Assembly (NCBI GenBank): GCA_031256995.1
Contig: JAIRPL010000068.1
Span: forward strand, 1 to 49,747
Source of the DNA: Puniceicoccales bacterium
GTDB lineage: Bacteria > Verrucomicrobiota > Verrucomicrobiia > Opitutales > UBA953
Reading direction: 5' to 3'
Length of the DNA stretch: 49,747 nucleotides
Shown: one piece after another, positions 16,397 through 25,897 of the stretch
How positions within the stretch are numbered: position 1 is the first letter of the stretch
Layout: each line of letters opens with the position of its first letter
Translations under genes and position numbers: made by a program
The notes under the pieces: generated by a model
What the model was told of the DNA's origin: nothing
Database searches by the model: none
The model's input: the letters and a program-made list of their open reading frames with translations, nothing else

Positions 16397-16762
16397 ATGA
16401 AGAACAACACGCTGCTTTACATGTTGATCATTCCCGCCCTTGCGCTGGCGGCTGTTGTGGCTGTGGTGTCATGGCGCGCCCTTGGTGGCGGCGCCCCGGC
16501 CCTGGACTTGGAGCGTTTTCGCGAGGACTGGCGTTCCCTGCAAGGGAACCATTATTCGTTCAAGGGGCGGGTTGACGGGCAGGTGGCCTATCTTGGCGGG
16601 GTCGGGCGCCTGCTGTCCGTGCAAAATTTGGAGGGTGCCGGCCGTGTGGCGGTGTTTGTCCCGGAGGAGGTGTCGCGCAATTTTGAGACCGGGCAGCGGT
16701 TCAAATTCAAGGTTGCCGTGAACGCCGATGTCCTCGCCGTGGAATCCGTGGAGGATTTTTGA
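16397..16762 (+). CDS. Small membrane-anchored protein, unknown
   Basis: Product of 121 aa. One N-terminal hydrophobic helix (LLYMLIIPALALAAVVAVVSW) anchors a periplasmic part of about 90 residues that looks mostly beta (YSFKGRVDGQVAYL, RVAVFVPEE, FKFKVAVNADVLAVESV). The strand pattern could be a small OB-like barrel, but this is a guess. It precedes the coiled-coil/TPR gene by 64 bases and probably shares its transcript. No family was recognised. Confidence 0.6.
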   Translation: MKNNTLLYMLIIPALALAAVVAVVSWRALGGGAPALDLERFREDWRSLQGNHYSFKGRVDGQVAYLGGVGRLLSVQNLEGAGRVAVFVPEEVSRNFETGQRFKFKVAVNADVLAVESVEDF

Positions 16763-16826
16763 CACGCGTTTGCCCGCCCGTTTTTCCGCGCCGTTACCCT
16801 CTCATGCCCCAAGACAAGACGCATTT

Positions 16827-18866
16827 ATGAAATCCTTCCCCGCCACTCTTTTGTTTTTCTTTTCACTGGCTTCCCTTGGGGCGGCGCCAACGCCGTTTGG
16901 GACGCCGATCTCGCCTGGCGCCGCCACGCCCGCCGTGCCCGGCACCCCGCCCGCGCCCCCCGCGCCATCCGCCGCTCCCCCCGTCGCGCCGCCGGCCGCG
17001 CCCGCCCCTGCGCCTGTCGCCTCGACTTCCGGCGATTATTCCAGCGGCACGGTGGAGCGCGCCCCGGACAAGATTTTTGATGTGAACCGGGATTCCGTGG
17101 ATCTTGAGACCGGCACCCTCCGTTGGAAGGACAAGACATTCTCGCTTGGGGACAGCAAGGTTTTGCGCGCCCGTCTGGAGCGTTATCTGGCGTCGCCCGC
17201 GCCGAATGACGACGTCGTGCAGCATGCCAAGATCCTGGCGGAGATCGAGACGCTCCTTTCCCCGCAAAAAATCACCCGCCAGAACTTCAATAAAAATTAC
17301 CAGCGCGCCTGGGATTTGCTTTTCAAGGCCGGGGAATTTGAGAGCGACGGGGAAAACAGCCTGACCATCGCCTCGCAGGTGATGAAGGTGTATCGCGACA
17401 AGCAGGAGGCGCGCAAATTGTTGATTTCGCAGAAACAGCAGGAATTGGAGCGCAAGTACCAGAGCGAAAGGACGATCGTGCGCGCCCGCGCCTTGGAACG
17501 GCGGAAGGACCTTGCCGCCAATCGCGTCATTGCCGCCGCCGCGCCCCGTTCCAGCGCCAAGGGGGGCGACCCCGCGCCGGCCCCGTCGGGCGGCAGTGGC
17601 GGCGCCGAGCACACGGAAGGCACGGCGGACTTGGAGGAGCACCGCAGCGAACTCGGCAAGATGGACGCCTCGATCAGGAAGACCGAGGCCACCCGGACGG
17701 CGCTTGAATGGAAAAGCCGGCTTGAGTTCCAATCCCAGATTGTCTCGTTGCTGTTCCAGCGCCGCTGGCAGCATGCCGGCATCGCAACCGCCTTTTACCG
17801 CCACACTTTTGACGACAGCTCGGCGCAGGAGTTGCGGGTCGGGGAGAAGGAGATCAAAAGCATGTTTCCCGTGAGCAATTTCTCGCCGACGCTGGACACG
17901 GTCGACGCCCTTGCCCGCACGGCCAGAAGCGATGTCGCCACGGGGATCAAGGCGGTGAGGCAGCTCTATGATTCCGGGCGTCGCTACAAGGCCTTTGAGC
18001 GTTTGCAGGAGACGTTCTTCCTCGGCGAATACACGCAGGAGATCATGTTCTTTGATCCTGACAAAAAGACCGTCCTGCTGGAGCTTTGGCAGGATCTGCA
18101 ATTGCTGCAAAAGGTGGGGGATGAGCGCGACCTCGACGCCGTCGATGTCCAGTTGCGGAAAATTGCCGCGGCGGCCTCGGATTTTCCGGCCGCGCAAGTG
18201 GAGAGCCGCGTGCGAAACGCCAGGCGCGCCAGCAATCTGGCCCTGTTTGCCGCCAAGCAAAGCGCCTTCGCCAATGATCCCGAAAAGAGCGCGCAACACC
18301 TTGAGCGATCGACAAAACTCTGGCCGCAAAACCCTGCCATCGAGGAATTCACGCGCACACTGGAGAGCCGGGCCGACACGCTTTCCCGCCTTGTCCCGGA
18401 GTTTGACGCCCTGCACAAGGACCGAAAATTCCGGGAGATTTTCAAGCGCAAGGAGGCCTTTGGGCTGGCGGTCGCGGGCGATGCCGGGCGTTCCGCGCTC
18501 CTGAAGGAATCCCTGGATCTCACGGCGAAGATTGAGGGTGCGGTCATGCAGTCGAAAATCCTCAAGGAGAGCGGCAATGCCTGCATGGCTTGGGACGTGC
18601 TGGAGGAAGCCCACGGCCTTGATTCCGGGGATGAGGTTCTCATGGCCGCCCGCATGGGGCTTGTGCCCATGGTTGGCGATTACGCAAACCGGCTTTCCCG
18701 CGCGGCGGCCGAGGAGAATTCCGGGCACTATGGCGCGAGTCTTGCGTGGTATCTTGCCGCACAGGAGAAAAACCCGTCGTCGGAAATTGCCCGCAAGGCG
18801 CTGGCGCGGGTTGGGGAAAAACTTCTCAAGGCGGTCCAGGATGGGAAAGGGGGGAGTGCCAAATGA
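16827..18866 (+). CDS. Exported Pro-rich, coiled-coil and TPR-like protein
   Basis: Product of 679 aa from ATG 16827, which opens a signal peptide (MKSFPATLLFFFSLASLGAA). The frame is open upstream to 16728 but only re-reads the previous gene. Residues ~25-65 are a Pro/Ala-rich linker. Residues ~190-240 and ~290-320 are charged and helical, probably coiled coil. The C-terminal ~350 residues have helical-pair patterns like TPR (ASNLALFAAKQSAF, GNACMAWDVLEEAHGL, YGASLAWYLAAQEKNP). It probably acts as a periplasmic scaffold. The stop overlaps the next start as ATGA (18863), with a GGGGAG before it. No named family recognised. Confidence 0.65.
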   Translation: MKSFPATLLFFFSLASLGAAPTPFGTPISPGAATPAVPGTPPAPPAPSAAPPVAPPAAPAPAPVASTSGDYSSGTVERAPDKIFDVNRDSVDLETGTLRWKDKTFSLGDSKVLRARLERYLASPAPNDDVVQHAKILAEIETLLSPQKITRQNFNKNYQRAWDLLFKAGEFESDGENSLTIASQVMKVYRDKQEARKLLISQKQQELERKYQSERTIVRARALERRKDLAANRVIAAAAPRSSAKGGDPAPAPSGGSGGAEHTEGTADLEEHRSELGKMDASIRKTEATRTALEWKSRLEFQSQIVSLLFQRRWQHAGIATAFYRHTFDDSSAQELRVGEKEIKSMFPVSNFSPTLDTVDALARTARSDVATGIKAVRQLYDSGRRYKAFERLQETFFLGEYTQEIMFFDPDKKTVLLELWQDLQLLQKVGDERDLDAVDVQLRKIAAAASDFPAAQVESRVRNARRASNLALFAAKQSAFANDPEKSAQHLERSTKLWPQNPAIEEFTRTLESRADTLSRLVPEFDALHKDRKFREIFKRKEAFGLAVAGDAGRSALLKESLDLTAKIEGAVMQSKILKESGNACMAWDVLEEAHGLDSGDEVLMAARMGLVPMVGDYANRLSRAAAEENSGHYGASLAWYLAAQEKNPSSEIARKALARVGEKLLKAVQDGKGGSAK

Positions 18867-19735
18867 ACAAAACGAAGGCGGCGGCCTGCGGCCTCGGGCT
18901 GGCACTTTTTCCGTTTTTCCCCCTCTCCTCCGCGCCTGCCGCCCCCGGCGGGGTGGCACCGCCGCCGCCTGCCGTGCGGAAAGTGATTGTCCGCACGGTG
19001 GATGGCCTGCCGATCGAGGCCGAGATCCTGGCCTTGGACGGCGACCGGATCCGGGTACGCAACACGGCCTCCGGGCGCGTCCTGTTTGTGCCGCTTTACG
19101 AGCAGGATGAGGCGATCCAGAAGGACATGGACGAGCGCGCCGGAAAAATCCACAAGCAGTTGAGGGCGATGAAGTTCCGGATCGAGGTTTTGGAAAACCC
19201 GAGCCGGGACCGGATGCTGGCGCTCCCGCAGGGCACCCGTGTGTTGAATGATGACGGCTCGCGCCCCACGCTCCCGGCCGTGGGCGCGGATGGCAAAAAA
19301 ACGCCTTTCCCCCCGGCCCTGCCGCCGCGCACCCTGTATCCAGGCGGGCGCTGCTTGCGCATCCACTCGCTTGCCAATCACGGCGTCAACGTCCCCGTGA
19401 AAGTCCAGATTTATTGGTATGCGAAACTTCCGCAAAAAAGCGTTTGGAGCATGGAGTCCACGGAGACCGTCATGCTGGATGTCCCGCCGGATGCGGCCAA
19501 TGTCTATCACAGCCTCCCGCACAGTTTCCCAAAGCCCGCCTACCAAGGTTATTCCGTCCTGATAACGAACCCGGCGAACGATGCGATTTTGTGGAAGGAC
19601 GCCAGCTCCCCGATGTACTTGGAGGAGTTGGAAATCCGTCACAGGCTGCGGGAGGCGCCCGAGGGCGCGGCCCACCCGCGCAATCCGGGGAAAACCGTCA
19701 TCCTGCCCCCCATGTTTCGAGAGAAAACGCCATGA
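18863..19735 (+). CDS. Exported protein with SHD1-like beta segment
   Basis: Product of 290 aa with a signal peptide (MNKTKAAACGLGLALFPFFP, then SSAPAA). Residues ~35-80 (VIVRTVDGLPIEAEIL, DGDRIRVRN, VLFVPLYEQDE) resemble the small SLA1-homology (SHD1) beta domain common in Verrucomicrobiota and Planctomycetota; this is a tentative match. The rest (residues ~150-260) looks like a beta sandwich. GGGGAG sits just upstream and both ends overlap neighbouring genes as ATGA (18863 and 19732), so it is translated together with the TPR-like protein and a hydrolase. Function unknown. Confidence 0.65.
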   Translation: MNKTKAAACGLGLALFPFFPLSSAPAAPGGVAPPPPAVRKVIVRTVDGLPIEAEILALDGDRIRVRNTASGRVLFVPLYEQDEAIQKDMDERAGKIHKQLRAMKFRIEVLENPSRDRMLALPQGTRVLNDDGSRPTLPAVGADGKKTPFPPALPPRTLYPGGRCLRIHSLANHGVNVPVKVQIYWYAKLPQKSVWSMESTETVMLDVPPDAANVYHSLPHSFPKPAYQGYSVLITNPANDAILWKDASSPMYLEELEIRHRLREAPEGAAHPRNPGKTVILPPMFREKTP

Positions 19736-21510
19736 AAACCGAAAAAAACAGAGGGAGAAACGATCTTGGCCGGCCGGAAAAGGCGGCGGGGTGGATGCCC
19801 CGGTGGACTCCGGCCCCGGCGCGTTTTTGTGGAATCCGGGCGCAATGCGGAGGGGCGCGCCGCGCCTGCCTGTTTCTGGTTGCCCTGTCCTGCCTCCTGT
19901 TCTGTTTCCCGGCGGAGGGGCTGTGTGTCCAATTTTCGGTGCAGGGCAGGGCCGTGCTGCGTTCGCCGACGCCGGGCGGCGGGGCGAGGAAGACGGCCTT
20001 CGCGCCCTATGTTGAGGCGCGGCTGCGGGTGTTTTCGGAAATGCCTGTCGGGAGGTGTTATGTGAAAGTTTATTTCTTTGATGGCGCCGGGCGTTTGATA
20101 TCCGGGCCGGCGACCCCGTGGGCGGACCAGGTTGATCCCACGACCTCAAAGAGAACCGTGCTTCCCTACTATCTTTTTCCGCACAAGCCGGTCACGGTGC
20201 GGATCCCGGCGCCGGGAGAGATCCTGGAGCGCAACCCAGGGTGGACGGCCGTCGTGGTGTTTGGGGACGACGAGGAGGTGGCCGCCGCCGCCGTGAAGAC
20301 GAACGCCGCCGAGGGGGAGCGGACGTCCCCGTTTTGGTTCCCGGCGGTGCAAGAGCTGAAACTTGTGGCGAAACCAGGCACGCCGCCGCGCAAAAAATCG
20401 CTGGACAGGGTGCATGAGTTAAAATGCCAGACGGGGCTTCCGGACTATCCGCAATTCACCCTCTTCACGCGCCTTCCGGAGGGGGCCAAGAGCGGCAAGG
20501 AGGCAAAGGGCGTGCTGTGCCTGGCGCTGCTGGCCAACCAAGTCGAGGATGTCCGCCTCTCCATGATAAACCGCGAGGCGCGCGGCTCGATCGCGGACAT
20601 GCTGCGCTATGCCGACAAGCAACGACTCATCGTCCTGTGCTGGGCGATACGCTCGGTGTGGACGCCGGGCGCGAATTGGGACGAGCTGAGCGCGGCGCAG
20701 GACAAGGAGACGCGGACACGCATGAAGAAAGTCGCGGATGGCTGGGCGAGCGGCGTCATGGCCAGCGCCAAACTGCATGATTTTGAGCCGCGCAATTTCC
20801 TGCTTTGGGGCTACTCGGATTCGGCCCAGTTCGCGGAGCGCCTGGCGATGTTCCAGCCACGTTTTTTTGGCGCGGTGCATTTGCACAATCCCGGCGGGTT
20901 TGAGAAACCCGTGCAGGCGGCCGAGCACATTGTCTGGGGTTTGACGATGGGCGAGGTGGATTCGGGTTACGGGCGCGCGGTGAAATGGCAAAGGGCGTGC
21001 TTTGACCTGGGCTACACGCTGTTTTTCAAGGCCGTCCCGGGGATGGGGCATGCCAACGACCTGGGTTCGCGCCAGTTGGCGACGCTCGTCTTTGAGTATT
21101 CACGTTCGCTTCCCGCGAATCCCAAGGAGCGCCTCGCGAAAATGGCCGACGACAGAAAGAACGCCAAATGGGTCGGGGACTGGTTGAACCAAAGCGTGGA
21201 AACCGGGGCGGAGATCACCACGATCCCGCCGCGCCTTCGCGTGCCCTTCCCAAACGAATCCCTGGTGAAATCGTGGCTGCGCGGGGAGCCGTTGCGCCCC
21301 GGGGATGACCCGGCGGGGGAGACGCCCCCGGCGGCGTACGCGGCCGCCGCCGCCGCGATGCGCGAGGGCGGGGTTGAAAAGGATTATGATGAGCTGGCCG
21401 CGATGGGGAATGCGGGGGCGGATCCGGCATTGCCACCGCCGCCGGCCCCGGCGACCCCGGAGGCGGACAACAATGGCACGACTTTCTTTGGAAAACGCAT
21501 CGAGCCGTGA
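19732..21510 (+). CDS. Exported alpha/beta-hydrolase-like protein, large
   Basis: Product of 592 aa. An N-terminal hydrophobic segment (ACLFLVALSCLLFCFP) suggests export. The first ~180 residues look like a beta domain. The C-terminal half is an alpha/beta-hydrolase-type fold: GYSDSAQFAERLA with candidate nucleophile Ser362 in a G-Y-S-D-S elbow, and PGMGHAND with candidate His440. The elbow is not the classic GxSxG, so catalysis is less certain. The tail is Pro/Ala-rich. The start overlaps the previous stop. The next gene encodes an O-antigen-ligase-like protein and the one after that another hydrolase. Substrate unknown. Confidence 0.65.
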   Translation: MKTEKNRGRNDLGRPEKAAGWMPRWTPAPARFCGIRAQCGGARRACLFLVALSCLLFCFPAEGLCVQFSVQGRAVLRSPTPGGGARKTAFAPYVEARLRVFSEMPVGRCYVKVYFFDGAGRLISGPATPWADQVDPTTSKRTVLPYYLFPHKPVTVRIPAPGEILERNPGWTAVVVFGDDEEVAAAAVKTNAAEGERTSPFWFPAVQELKLVAKPGTPPRKKSLDRVHELKCQTGLPDYPQFTLFTRLPEGAKSGKEAKGVLCLALLANQVEDVRLSMINREARGSIADMLRYADKQRLIVLCWAIRSVWTPGANWDELSAAQDKETRTRMKKVADGWASGVMASAKLHDFEPRNFLLWGYSDSAQFAERLAMFQPRFFGAVHLHNPGGFEKPVQAAEHIVWGLTMGEVDSGYGRAVKWQRACFDLGYTLFFKAVPGMGHANDLGSRQLATLVFEYSRSLPANPKERLAKMADDRKNAKWVGDWLNQSVETGAEITTIPPRLRVPFPNESLVKSWLRGEPLRPGDDPAGETPPAAYAAAAAAMREGGVEKDYDELAAMGNAGADPALPPPPAPATPEADNNGTTFFGKRIEP

Positions 21511-21579
21511 TGCTCCCCGGCATGCGCGTCACGGCATTTCCAGGTTCCCATCCCATTTCTTCATTTCTTCCACACAAAC

Positions 21580-23034
21580 ATGTTTTTTTCCGTTGTCCGA
21601 TTGAGCGAGAGGCTGGATTGGGGGTTTGGAAATCCAAACGTCACAGGGACTTATATCGCGACCTTGATTGTGTCCGCGTGGGTTCTTCCCGTGCTGGTGC
21701 CCTCGCGGCGCGGACGCTGGGCGGCGCGTCTTGTCCTGGCGGCGAGAATCGCGTTTTCCCTGGCATCGCTCGCGGTGTCGGGGTGGCTGGCGTGGAAGGA
21801 GTTGCAAACCGGATCACGCGGAGGCGCCGCCGCGGCCTTCGTCGGGATTTTCGCCACGCTCGCGGCGTGGGTGCCACGCTGGAACTGGCGGCGGGTGGCG
21901 GGAGGCGCGGCCTTGGTCGTGATCGCCGCAGCGGCGTTTTTTGCGTCGGGGAAGATCGTGCATCAGGCGGAGCGCCTTTCGCCGGGCTACAGTGTCGGCG
22001 ATGCCTCCATCGGAAATCGTTTGCGGATATGGAAATGGACGCCGGCGATGATGGAGAACGCGCCGGGAGGATGGGGGTTGGGGCGCGCGCCCAAGGCTTT
22101 CATGGCGTGGTATCAGGACGCGGATCACCTCGACGTCTACGCCGCGCTCGTCAATTCGCATTTGGAGTGGCTCGTCGAGTTCAACTGGTTCTGGCGCCTG
22201 GCGTATTTGCTGGGATGGGCGCTTGCCTTCCGCCTGGCCTGGCCCCCGTCGTCCCGTTTTGGGAAAAACAACGCGGCATTCCGCCGTTTTTGCGCGGTGA
22301 CATACGGGACATGGATGGCATTGGCGACAGGCTCCTTTTTTTCCACCGTGGCGAACGAATGGCCCTTGTGGGTTGTGCCGGCGTTTTTGTTCGTGGTGGT
22401 GCTGTGGGGCCGTTTTGCGCGATGGGGGTTCCCGTCGTGGCGGAATTTGCTGGCAACGGTTGCCGCCCCATCGGCGGTGGTGATGGTTGCGCTCTTGATC
22501 GCGGGTGCGATCACCTCGCCGATGATGGTCCGGGATGGCGGGGCGTATGTGAAAATCGGGAAAGGCGCCCCGGAGATTGTCATCCTTTCCGGCGCTGACG
22601 CGAAGGAGACCGTCCGGCAGTTCCGTACGTTTTGGAGGCAGCGGCATGGTCTGCCGACGGTGCTTCGGATTGAGACGCAGTATTATGCGGACAAGCCGGG
22701 CAAGCCCGGGCTTCCGGGGGTGGAGAAATTGCGAACCCTGGCATTGCTCGGGCATCCCGACCCGGAACTGGGGCGGAAATTTTCGGCGCGGGCCGGGCGC
22801 ATCCTGGTGTTTGGGGCGGCGTTTGCGCCGGATGAGTTTCTTGACGCCGAGGCATTGAAAAAGACGCAGGCGGTTTCCGGCGAATTTTCCAGCTCCTCGC
22901 ACATTCTGGCGTGGCAGGCTTCGGGGCGGCTGGCCGAGATTCCCGGCGCGGGGGATTTCCTGGAGGACTGGATGGAGCGAATTGTGAAAGAAGAGCCGGC
23001 CGGAGAGGCGAAAAACGAGGGGGCAAGGAAATGA
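21580..23034 (+). CDS. O-antigen ligase/polymerase-like membrane protein with soluble tail
   Basis: Product of 484 aa. The first ~310 residues hold about seven to eight membrane helices. The TGSRGG motif in front of a helix and the later GWGLGRAPKAF loop with NSHLEWLVEF are typical of the O-antigen ligase/Wzy family. Residues ~325-480 are soluble: strand-like IVILSG, LLGHPDPELGRKF, RILVFGAAFAPDEFLDA, HILAWQ, then a helix FLEDWMERIV, similar to an alpha/beta-hydrolase fold without an obvious nucleophile. It sits between two hydrolase genes; its stop overlaps the next start as ATGA (23031). The family transfers or polymerises glycans at the periplasmic face; the substrate here is unknown. Confidence 0.75.
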   Translation: MFFSVVRLSERLDWGFGNPNVTGTYIATLIVSAWVLPVLVPSRRGRWAARLVLAARIAFSLASLAVSGWLAWKELQTGSRGGAAAAFVGIFATLAAWVPRWNWRRVAGGAALVVIAAAAFFASGKIVHQAERLSPGYSVGDASIGNRLRIWKWTPAMMENAPGGWGLGRAPKAFMAWYQDADHLDVYAALVNSHLEWLVEFNWFWRLAYLLGWALAFRLAWPPSSRFGKNNAAFRRFCAVTYGTWMALATGSFFSTVANEWPLWVVPAFLFVVVLWGRFARWGFPSWRNLLATVAAPSAVVMVALLIAGAITSPMMVRDGGAYVKIGKGAPEIVILSGADAKETVRQFRTFWRQRHGLPTVLRIETQYYADKPGKPGLPGVEKLRTLALLGHPDPELGRKFSARAGRILVFGAAFAPDEFLDAEALKKTQAVSGEFSSSSHILAWQASGRLAEIPGAGDFLEDWMERIVKEEPAGEAKNEGARK

Positions 23035-24044
23035 GCATCCAGGAATCCGGCGCGAGGAAGGGGGCGGCCTTTTTCAGGAGGGCAAAATGGCGGAATTTTG
23101 CGGATTCCCCACGGATTTTTTCCGCGAAATCGTGCCTATGGCGGGGAATTTTCCTTGGGGTCCTTTTCCACCTCGTTTTTTCCGCGCCAGCCTTTCCGGG
23201 GGAGGGGGATGTCGTCACCTTGCGGCTGCCCGTGGCGGAGGGGATGACCAAGGCCGAATTGAAGTATTGGGAGGTTCCGAAAAATTGCGCCGGGGTGCTT
23301 GTGCTTTGCCCGGGGTGGAATGGGGATGGCGGGCACTGGATAAAAAATGCGGGATGGAGGGAATTCGCGCGCAAACACAATTTCGCGCTCGTCGGCCTGT
23401 CATTTGTCTCGCCGGATGGCCACGAGGCCGAGCCGATGGCATATCATCACGCGGAAAAAGGCTCGGGAAAACTTTTGTTTGAGGGCCTGGAAAAAATCAT
23501 GGGAGGCGGGAGTGGGGTTGGAAAAACCGGCGCGGAGGGTGGCGCGGAAAAATCGGCCGCTGGCCGGGATGGGAGGATGGCGCCGCCGCCGGTGATTTTG
23601 TTTGGGTTTTCGCGTGGCGGACAATTTGCGATGTCTGTCGCCGAACATTTTCCGGACAAGGTGCGCGCGTGGGGTGCGACAGGCGCGGCGGGGGTGCCTC
23701 CCGAAAAGAAAATATTGGAGGGCGTGGCGGACGCGAAAATGGCGCCGCCGGGGGTGGTGATCTGTGGCTTGGATGATTCAAACGCGGGCGCCGCCACCGA
23801 AAATTTTCTTGCGCGCCTTCGCCTGCGGCGGCGGGTGTGCTGGCTGGGGGTTCCCGGCGTTGAGCACGCGGTCAACGCGCGGGCGGAGGTGTGGACGCGC
23901 GCCTTTTTTGACGCCGTCCTGGCGAACCCGGTTGATGCGAAGGGGATCTGGGTGGAGGGCGAGTTTGGGCGCGGATTGGATGGTTTTTTGTTGCGAGTGT
24001 GGTTTCCGGACGAAAATACCAAAAAGACGTGGGATGTTTTTTAG
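23031..24044 (+). CDS. Exported alpha/beta-hydrolase
   Basis: Product of 337 aa. A hydrophobic segment around residues 38-57 (GIFLGVLFHLVFSAPAFPGE) suggests a signal peptide or anchor. The hydrolase core is clear: VLVLCPGWNGDGGHW near residue 90, the nucleophile elbow GFSRGG with Ser194, GLDDSNAG, and VEHAVNA with candidate catalytic His279. A Gly/Ala-rich loop at ~160-185 interrupts the fold. The start overlaps the stop of the ligase-like gene as ATGA. Likely a periplasmic esterase, possibly acting on the same glycan. Last gene of this plus-strand block, 116 bases before the response regulator. Confidence 0.75.
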   Translation: MSIQESGARKGAAFFRRAKWRNFADSPRIFSAKSCLWRGIFLGVLFHLVFSAPAFPGEGDVVTLRLPVAEGMTKAELKYWEVPKNCAGVLVLCPGWNGDGGHWIKNAGWREFARKHNFALVGLSFVSPDGHEAEPMAYHHAEKGSGKLLFEGLEKIMGGGSGVGKTGAEGGAEKSAAGRDGRMAPPPVILFGFSRGGQFAMSVAEHFPDKVRAWGATGAAGVPPEKKILEGVADAKMAPPGVVICGLDDSNAGAATENFLARLRLRRRVCWLGVPGVEHAVNARAEVWTRAFFDAVLANPVDAKGIWVEGEFGRGLDGFLLRVWFPDENTKKTWDVF

Positions 24045-24160
24045 GTGCGCTTTCCCCGATTCCTTTGTCACGCCGGGAAAAATTCTTGCGCGAGGTACGG
24101 ACGAGGCGAGAATGGGGCCATCCAAAGTCGGTTCAAAAAATATTTAACCAAAAAACGAGC

Positions 24161-24892
24161 ATGAATGCCCAATCCTTCGACGGTAACATGAAAGGCCGGA
24201 AAGTGCTTGTCATTGACGACGAGCCTGACGTCACCGACCTCGTCGCGTACAACCTCCGCGCGCGCGGCCTTCAAGTGGAGACCTTGAATGAGCCGGAGGC
24301 CGCCATAGGCAAGGCGCACTCTTTTCGTCCCGACCTGGTTATCCTTGATGTGATGATGCCGCGCCTGAGTGGCGTCCAGATTTGCAGGATGCTTCGTGCC
24401 GATCCCGTCTTTGGGAATATCCCCATCATCCTGTTGACGGCACGCGCGGAGGAGAATGACCGTGTGCGCGGCCTCGAAAGCGGGGCGGATGATTACGTGA
24501 CAAAGCCTTTCAGCCTCAAGGAGCTTGTCCTGCGTGTGCAGGCCCTGCTGCGCCGCTCGGGACATCGCGCGCGCGACGATGAGGATGCCCTGCTGACGGC
24601 CGGGCCGCTGGTGCTCGATGTTGCCCGGCACCTCGTCACGGTGGGTGGCGCGCCCGTGGAATTGACGGCGATAGAGTTCAAGCTTCTCCAATTGCTGATG
24701 GAGCGGCGCGGGCGCGTGCAGACGCGCGAACATTTGCTTGCCAGTGTCTGGGAGTACGACACGGAGATTGAGACGCGCACGGTGGACACGCATGTCCGCC
24801 GTTTGCGTGCCAAACTCGGGGATGCCGCGGAGTGGATCGAGACAATCCGGGGGACGGGCTACCGTTTTCTGGAAAATGCCGCGCGGGCGTGA
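24161..24892 (+). CDS. phoB: OmpR/PhoB-family response regulator
   Basis: Product of 243 aa. Receiver domain: VLVIDDEPDVTDLVAY, phospho-acceptor in LVILDVMMP (Asp63 from this start), ILLTARAEENDRVRGLESGADDYVTKPF. Winged-helix DNA-binding domain: ELTAIEFKLLQLLMERRGRV, VWEYDTEIETRTVDTHVRRLRAKLG, IRGTGYRF. An in-frame ATG at 24188 (MKGRKV) also fits. Followed by a histidine kinase 131 bases on, the usual PhoB-PhoR order. The polyphosphate genes ppk and ppx lie about 9 kb away, which suits a phosphate-regulation role, but this pair could sense something else. Confidence 0.85.
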   Translation: MNAQSFDGNMKGRKVLVIDDEPDVTDLVAYNLRARGLQVETLNEPEAAIGKAHSFRPDLVILDVMMPRLSGVQICRMLRADPVFGNIPIILLTARAEENDRVRGLESGADDYVTKPFSLKELVLRVQALLRRSGHRARDDEDALLTAGPLVLDVARHLVTVGGAPVELTAIEFKLLQLLMERRGRVQTREHLLASVWEYDTEIETRTVDTHVRRLRAKLGDAAEWIETIRGTGYRFLENAARA

Positions 24893-25023
24893 GCCTCCCG
24901 GCCATCTTTCCGCCTTTTTCCGCCTTTTCCCGCCTTTTTGCGCGATCTGCGTTCCCAAGGTTCCATGCCCGGCTCCCTTCGTTTTTTACCTGCCCGCCCC
25001 AATAACTTCCAATCGCATTCCCG

Positions 25024-25824
25024 ATGTCTTATCCGACGGAAATCCTGCTCCCTTTCGTGCTGCTGGCGATAATCACCGTGCTCGCTTTGGCGCTGGTTCG
25101 CCGGATTGCGCGTTTGAAGAAACTTGAGGCGATGCGGAAGGATTTTGTGGCGAACGTCTCCCACGAGCTGCGCACTCCGCTGAGCATCGTCAAAGGTGTC
25201 ACGGAGACTCTCATCGAGGAGGGCGCGAATGTGGCGGAGGCGGACCGGGAGCGTTTTTTGCACACGATTCAACGGCACGCCGAGCGGCTGGCATCGCTGC
25301 TGGATGATTTGCTTTTGCTTTCAAGGCTTGAGTCGGATGACCCCGGTTTGCGTTTTGAGCCGGTTCGTCTGCCGGATTTGCTTGGCGCCATACTGGGGGA
25401 TTACCGCGCGCGGCCTGCGGCGGAAGGTCGCAAAATCACGGCGGATATCGCCCCGAATGTCGGCACTGTCCGCCTGGATTCATCGCAAATCACCCAGGTT
25501 TTTGAGAATCTTTTGGACAATGCCTTGAAATATACCCCGGCAGGTTCGCCCGTGCACCTCGCAGCACGCCTGCTGCCCGGCGCGCGTGATGTGGAGATCA
25601 CATTGCGTGACTATGGGCCAGGCATCCCGGCGGCGGACCTGCCGAGAATTTTCGAGCGTTTTTATCGCGTGGACAAGGCCCGTTCCCGGGAAACGGGTGG
25701 CACGGGACTTGGGTTGAGCATCGTGAAGCACATTGTGCAGCTTCACGGAGGGAGCGTCCGTGTCACGTCGCCCCCCGGGCAAGGTGCCACTTTCGCGGTG
25801 GTTCTTCCGCTGGACGGATATTAG
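25024..25824 (+). CDS. phoR: PhoR-like sensor histidine kinase, short form
   Basis: Product of 266 aa. One membrane helix (residues ~7-24) is followed almost at once by the HisKA box NVSHELRTPLSIVKG (His47) and the HATPase domain: N box QVFENLLDNALKYT, G1 DYGPGI, and G2 GTGLGLSIVKHIV. The usual PhoR PAS domain between membrane and HisKA is missing, as is any periplasmic sensor domain. It therefore probably depends on a partner for sensing, for example a phosphate transporter with PhoU, not seen in this window. The name phoR rests on the neighbour and the overall type. Confidence 0.8.
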   Translation: MSYPTEILLPFVLLAIITVLALALVRRIARLKKLEAMRKDFVANVSHELRTPLSIVKGVTETLIEEGANVAEADRERFLHTIQRHAERLASLLDDLLLLSRLESDDPGLRFEPVRLPDLLGAILGDYRARPAAEGRKITADIAPNVGTVRLDSSQITQVFENLLDNALKYTPAGSPVHLAARLLPGARDVEITLRDYGPGIPAADLPRIFERFYRVDKARSRETGGTGLGLSIVKHIVQLHGGSVRVTSPPGQGATFAVVLPLDGY

Positions 25825-25897
25825 GCGAGGTCTTGTCCTGTTTGCGGAGATGCGGGAAAGGCGGGGCCGCGGGTGCCGTTTCGCAAACGCGCGTTGG

